The notes under the pieces were generated by a model, which was given only the letters and a program-made list of their open reading frames with translations, ran no database searches and had not been told where the DNA came from. The position numbers and the translations under genes were made by a program. From contig DHAH01000086.1 of NCBI GenBank assembly GCA_002397345.1, positions 1,587-10,314 of the forward strand: 8,728 bases of DNA, in the 5' to 3' direction. Position 1 is the stretch's first letter, and every line of letters starts with the position of its first letter. The stretch is from Clostridiales bacterium UBA4959. GTDB lineage: Bacteria; Bacillota; Clostridia; Oscillospirales; CAG-272. This document shows positions 5,714 through 8,728 of the stretch, one piece after another.

Positions 5714-7452
5714 GATTTTAGTGTTATATACCCGATACCGTTCTCCTCCCGCGTACGGGCGCAAATTGTTCCGTCCGCGAAATACAGTGTATATTCACCG
5801 TTATCCGAGCGCTCGGCGCGGAGGGGCAGGAGCCGTCCGATTTTATCATCCCAATAATAAAGGACGTCAAACCCGCCGAGATTTTTTGTTTCGCGGTTCC
5901 ACGCGGCATAAAAATTTTCACCGTCGGTGGCAAGAGGGACAATGTCGCCACGAACGGTATTATCTCCGGCGTCATACGCCGTGGCGCTCACGGCTCCGTA
6001 CAGCGCCCAGCCGCTGTGAGTCGCGCCGTGTATGTGCTCGTGATAATAAAAATTCTGGTCGTCAAGATACGACGCGTTTAAACTCAGTATACCCGTCCTG
6101 CTCTTTTTATCGATACCGGCGCGCGACAGCTCGTTATATATTGCCGACGCCGCTTTTTGATCGTAAAAATATGTTTCTCTGTAATCATGCAGCTCGGATA
6201 CCGACGCCACACAGCACATCGCGGTTAAAACAGCCGCCGCAGCCGCGGTTCTGTTTTTTGTGATAAACCGCAGCAGTGCGTCGGCGGCGAGCGCGATACC
6301 CGGCAGCGAGCTGACCGTAGCCCGCAGCGAAAACCAAGGGTTGGAAATGACAAAGAACGGCATTATCGGCATGACCGTTAAAAATATACCGCATAACACC
6401 GCGCACAGGGCGCGGCGTCCGTTGTATGTGGCGCGATCTCCCCGGCGCGCCTGCAAATAAATTATTATCGAAACAGACGCGACACAAAGGATATACACAT
6501 ATACGCTCCAGCTCTGCGTCAGGTCGGTGAAAATAATCTGCGCGCCGCGCTTGAACCCTTTAAAAAACGTGTAGAATCCGCCTTTTATAAAAGCGTCGGA
6601 AACCTGCCCCGTTATATCGGGCAGGAACACCTTAAAATAATAATCGTTATCCGGCAGGATCAATTTCATCCGCGACGCGAAGACGCCCCTGGCAAACGAT
6701 GAGGTAAAAATAAAATATACAGCGGCGTTCACCAGCGATAATAGCCCCCATAACAGGCGCAGCTTACGCCCTTCCCGCTCTGGTTCGCGGCGCATCGCCC
6801 GCCAGTTTAACATAATAATCACAATCGTCAGGGCAAGTGAAAACACCAGCGTCTGCTCGTAGAAACAAAAAGAGACCAGTTGGCACAGCGACCATACCGG
6901 CACAATGAACAGCCTGCCGCCCCGCAGGAAATAATCGAGAAGCCAGCCCGCCAGCGATGAGAAAAAGAGTCCGCAGACTATCCGTGTCGAAGCCGACATC
7001 CAGTATGTCCCCTCAAACCCCAGCGGCAGGAGCGAATAGAGAACGATAAACATAACCCCTGTGCCGAAATACCGGTTCCACAGCTTGTACAATATCACCG
7101 CCGAAGCCGCGAACATAAGCGAGATAAACAGCACGCCGACGATCATGACGCTGTACAGCTCCGACCAAAAAAACACGTCCGCCAGACCCGCGAGCGGACG
7201 TGCTGACAATAACCCCTGCTCTGTCACAAGCCGCCATTTGTCAATCGACGTGGCATAGTTGTGGTATTGAATGTAGTCGTCAATTTGGGGATAGTATTTG
7301 AAGCCGTAATAGACAAACCGCAGAAATATTGCCGCGAAGGTCGTAAAAAACAGCAGCGATGTTTGATATTTTAATACCGTAGATTTCATAGCGCTCTTAA
7401 ATCCATTCTGAACGAACAGTGTGATGGCGCTATTTTCGTCGTTATTATGCAT
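5704..7452 (-). CDS. Polytopic membrane protein, GT-C-type glycosyltransferase-like, with soluble C-terminal domain
   Basis: 582 residues. A first membrane helix (about 30-50) leads into an external loop with YPQIDDYIQYHNY, residues 54-66; the paired acidic D58-D59 in the first loop is a hallmark of GT-C enzymes, which move sugars from lipid-phosphate donors on the outer face of the membrane. Further hydrophobic segments lie at about 100-124, 130-146, 157-175, 181-215, 232-250, 316-334, 346-369, 376-395 and 402-417, giving about ten spans. Residues 420-582 are a soluble, Tyr/Asp-rich, probably extracytoplasmic domain (YFYDQKAASAIYNELSRAG, FDVLYYWDDKIGRLLPL). No family is recognised with certainty; an O-antigen/teichoic-type glucosyltransferase or unrelated polytopic protein is possible. 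An upstream in-frame stop makes the ATG at 7452 the first available; it lacks a clear ribosome site, and M22 (7389) is an alternative. Probably co-transcribed with the arabinanase gene 103 nt upstream. Confidence 0.6.
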   Translation of the reverse strand: MHNNDENSAITLFVQNGFKSAMKSTVLKYQTSLLFFTTFAAIFLRFVYYGFKYYPQIDDYIQYHNYATSIDKWRLVTEQGLLSARPLAGLADVFFWSELYSVMIVGVLFISLMFAASAVILYKLWNRYFGTGVMFIVLYSLLPLGFEGTYWMSASTRIVCGLFFSSLAGWLLDYFLRGGRLFIVPVWSLCQLVSFCFYEQTLVFSLALTIVIIMLNWRAMRREPEREGRKLRLLWGLLSLVNAAVYFIFTSSFARGVFASRMKLILPDNDYYFKVFLPDITGQVSDAFIKGGFYTFFKGFKRGAQIIFTDLTQSWSVYVYILCVASVSIIIYLQARRGDRATYNGRRALCAVLCGIFLTVMPIMPFFVISNPWFSLRATVSSLPGIALAADALLRFITKNRTAAAAAVLTAMCCVASVSELHDYRETYFYDQKAASAIYNELSRAGIDKKSRTGILSLNASYLDDQNFYYHEHIHGATHSGWALYGAVSATAYDAGDNTVRGDIVPLATDGENFYAAWNRETKNLGGFDVLYYWDDKIGRLLPLRAERSDNGEYTLYFADGTICARTREENGIGYITLKSDS

Positions 7453-7491
7453 TGTTATTCATGTTAATAATCCGCCCGGTATTGCGGGGGT

Positions 7492-7507
7492 ATTCGCCGC
7501 GGCGAAT
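7492..7507. repeat. Perfect 16-nt palindrome ATTCGCCGCGGCGAAT
   Basis: Self-complementary GC-rich palindrome in the gap between the arabinanase and membrane-protein genes. It may be a protein-binding dyad or part of the adjacent RNA hairpin region. It lies 5 nt from the next inverted repeat. Confidence 0.6.
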
Positions 7508-7512
7508 GGGAC

Positions 7513-7533
7513 GTGGGGGATTTTATCCCCCAC
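7513..7533 (-). terminator. Perfect G/C-rich hairpin downstream of the arabinanase gene (U-tract missing)
   Basis: Nine-base perfect arms GTGGGGGAT and ATCCCCCAC with a 3-nt loop form a very stable hairpin 22 nt after the TAA of the arabinanase gene. No T run follows on either strand, so intrinsic termination is uncertain; mRNA 3'-end protection, processing or attenuation before the membrane protein gene are equally consistent. Confidence 0.4.
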
Positions 7534-7555
7534 AAGCGCGTCAGTATCTCCGTTT

Positions 7556-8680
7556 TTATTTAACCACCGGATATTCGGCACTGGCGCTCGGCGTTTTTCC
7601 CTCAACCTCGCACCAGCCGTCGTCCGACCAGATGAGCTTGTCAATAGCGAGCCATCTGCCCTTTCCTGTGGCTTTCCCGTCCTCCATGACCCTTTTCCAA
7701 ACATGATACACCAAATAATAATCGCCGTTATCGTCGATGACGATAGAATTGTGACCCGGGCCTACAAAATCTTTGCTCGATTTTATAACGAGATGCCCGA
7801 CATTACGCCCTGTCATATTCCTGCCGGCGCTGTCGGTATACGGCCCAGTCGGAGAAGCGGATCTGCCCACTTTTACGTGATATGTACTGTTAAGACCCTC
7901 GCAGCAGGTGCCGCTTGACGCGAAAAGATAATAATAGCCGTCCTTGTAAATCACATAGGGCGCTTCAAAAGTCGAGCCTTCCCAATATCCGTAGTCTTTG
8001 CCGGCGATTAAAATTTTATCTTTTTTTGCCGCCTCGATACCGCCCGCAAGGCTCAAGCCGTCGGAGGACAGCTCCGCCATATATACGCCCCTGAAGCTGC
8101 CCCAAACCATGTAAATCTTGCCGTCCCGCGCTGTAAAAACAGCGGGGTCTATCGAATTTTCCACTCCGATTTCTTTTGACAAAAACAGTTTACCGTGGTC
8201 GGTCCACGGCCCCTCGGGATGGTCAGCCGAAGCTGTGCCAATGCCGGGATTTTTATCGTCCCACACCGAGAGCGAATAGTAAACGATGAATTTATCGCCG
8301 ATTTTAACCACATCGGGCGCCCAAAACCCCGCGCCCGGAGTGCCCCAACCCGGGTTGATGCGCATTCCGCCGTAAACGGGTTGCCAGTTAATCAAATCGG
8401 TGGATTTTATAATCTTGCCACCGGTGGCAAAGATGTAATAAACGCCGTCATGTTTTATAATATGCGGGTCGGCGGTGTCAGACTCGTAAATCGGATTGGT
8501 GTAAGTCATTTTAATCGCTCCTGTTGTTTCTTCCGTTGTTTCTCCGCAGGCGGAGGCGGTCACCTCTGTTGTGTCGGTTGTATCGGTTTCTGTTTCAATC
8601 CCGCCCGTACCGGTAACGCCGCATGATGAAAACGTATAAATTGCGGCGAGCAGGATTAAAATTAATAATGGTTTATTCAT
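7556..8680 (-). CDS. GH43 endo-alpha-1,5-L-arabinanase-like lipoprotein
   Basis: 374 residues. The hydrophobic leader ends TFSSCG, with a lipobox-like Cys at 20 (Phe at -3 is unusual), so the enzyme is probably lipid-anchored outside the cell. A Thr/Glu-rich spacer (about 21-57) precedes a five-bladed beta-propeller (about 59-374). The three GH43 catalytic carboxylates can be placed: base D71 in TADPHII, pKa-modulating D178 in NSIDPAVF, and acid E239 in STFEAPYV. H310 in GPGHNSIV matches the metal-site His of arabinanases. GFWAPDVV (118-125) and WGSFRGVYMAEL also match this group, which cuts alpha-1,5-arabinan of pectin side chains; other GH43 arabinosidase activities cannot be excluded. Length is typical for a single-domain enzyme plus spacer. 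The start is set by GAGGA 8 nt before the ATG. It heads the visible carbohydrate-linked gene run. Confidence 0.92.
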   Translation of the reverse strand: MNKPLLILILLAAIYTFSSCGVTGTGGIETETDTTDTTEVTASACGETTEETTGAIKMTYTNPIYESDTADPHIIKHDGVYYIFATGGKIIKSTDLINWQPVYGGMRINPGWGTPGAGFWAPDVVKIGDKFIVYYSLSVWDDKNPGIGTASADHPEGPWTDHGKLFLSKEIGVENSIDPAVFTARDGKIYMVWGSFRGVYMAELSSDGLSLAGGIEAAKKDKILIAGKDYGYWEGSTFEAPYVIYKDGYYYLFASSGTCCEGLNSTYHVKVGRSASPTGPYTDSAGRNMTGRNVGHLVIKSSKDFVGPGHNSIVIDDNGDYYLVYHVWKRVMEDGKATGKGRWLAIDKLIWSDDGWCEVEGKTPSASAEYPVVK

Positions 8681-8687
8681 TTATTTT

Positions 8688-8693
8688 TCCTCG
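8688..8693 (-). promoter_or_regulatory. Ribosome binding site of the arabinanase gene
   Basis: The minus strand reads CGAGGA, with 7-8 nt of A/T-rich spacer before the ATG at 8680. It confirms the chosen start. No promoter can be judged because only 48 nt upstream are in the window. Confidence 0.75.
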
Positions 8694-8728
8694 TTATAAA
8701 AAAACAAGCGTATCAGGAGGTATTCCCC

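Noticed and set aside
5667..6263. 198-codon plus-strand open frame
   Set aside because: Lies antisense within the GT-C-like gene, has Arg/Pro-rich low-information composition and no ribosome site; a shadow of the minus-strand reading frame.
7421..7918. 165-codon plus-strand open frame across the hairpin region
   Set aside because: Overlaps the catalytic 3' half of the GH43 gene on the other strand and resembles no protein; shadow frame.
8715..8720. Plus-strand AGGAGG near the right edge
   Set aside because: Could serve a plus-strand gene beyond the window, but no start codon is visible; it may simply be complementary sequence to the upstream minus-strand frame.
1..8728. CRISPR array, tRNA, rRNA, insertion sequence or prophage parts
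   Set aside because: No regularly spaced repeats, no tRNA-like cloverleaf arms, no transposase or integrase motifs were found on either strand.

Overview
The window looks like chromosomal DNA of an uncultured Gram-positive anaerobe, probably a Bacillota/Clostridia relative of intermediate GC. This is inferred from SigA-type promoter spacing, AGGA/GAGG ribosome sites, a clostridial-style surface beta-helix protein and a type IV pilus cluster whose secretin-like protein has no outer-membrane barrel. No 16S or ribosomal marker is present, so the placement is tentative. All convincing genes lie on the minus strand, so the transcript reads from high to low coordinates.

Layout in transcription order. 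(1) 8680-7556: a GH43 endo-arabinanase-like lipoprotein. (2) 7452-5704: a polytopic membrane protein of GT-C glycosyltransferase type with a soluble C-terminal domain; two strong inverted repeats lie in the gap before it. (3) 5556-4576: a secreted beta-helix-like repeat protein with a C-terminal membrane anchor, preceded by a possible operator/-10 region and followed by a strong intrinsic terminator (4563-4521). (4) A near-consensus promoter (4475-4447) then starts a type IV pilus/type II secretion-like unit: a PilP/GspC-like membrane protein (4365-3829), a weak terminator-like hairpin, a previously unlisted 31-codon ORF (3752-3657), a large LysM plus secretin-N-domain repeat protein (3660-1021), and a PilT retraction ATPase (1011 to beyond the left edge).

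The most interesting material is in the pilus unit. The large protein carries a signal peptide, a peptidoglycan-binding LysM domain, an STN-like domain and about eight tandem secretin-N-like repeats, but no secretin barrel. It is encoded next to a GspC/PilP-type protein, the class that contacts secretin N domains in diderms. This suggests a wall-anchored collar for a pilus in a cell with no outer membrane. Its gene contains a G11A7 homopolymer that could switch it on and off by slippage, and its start codon overlaps the stop of the small ORF inside an RNA segment with mutually interlocking inverted repeats. The arabinanase, GT-C and beta-helix genes upstream point to a surface involved in plant polysaccharides or glycans; a functional link with the pilus unit is not shown, because the terminator and promoter separate them.
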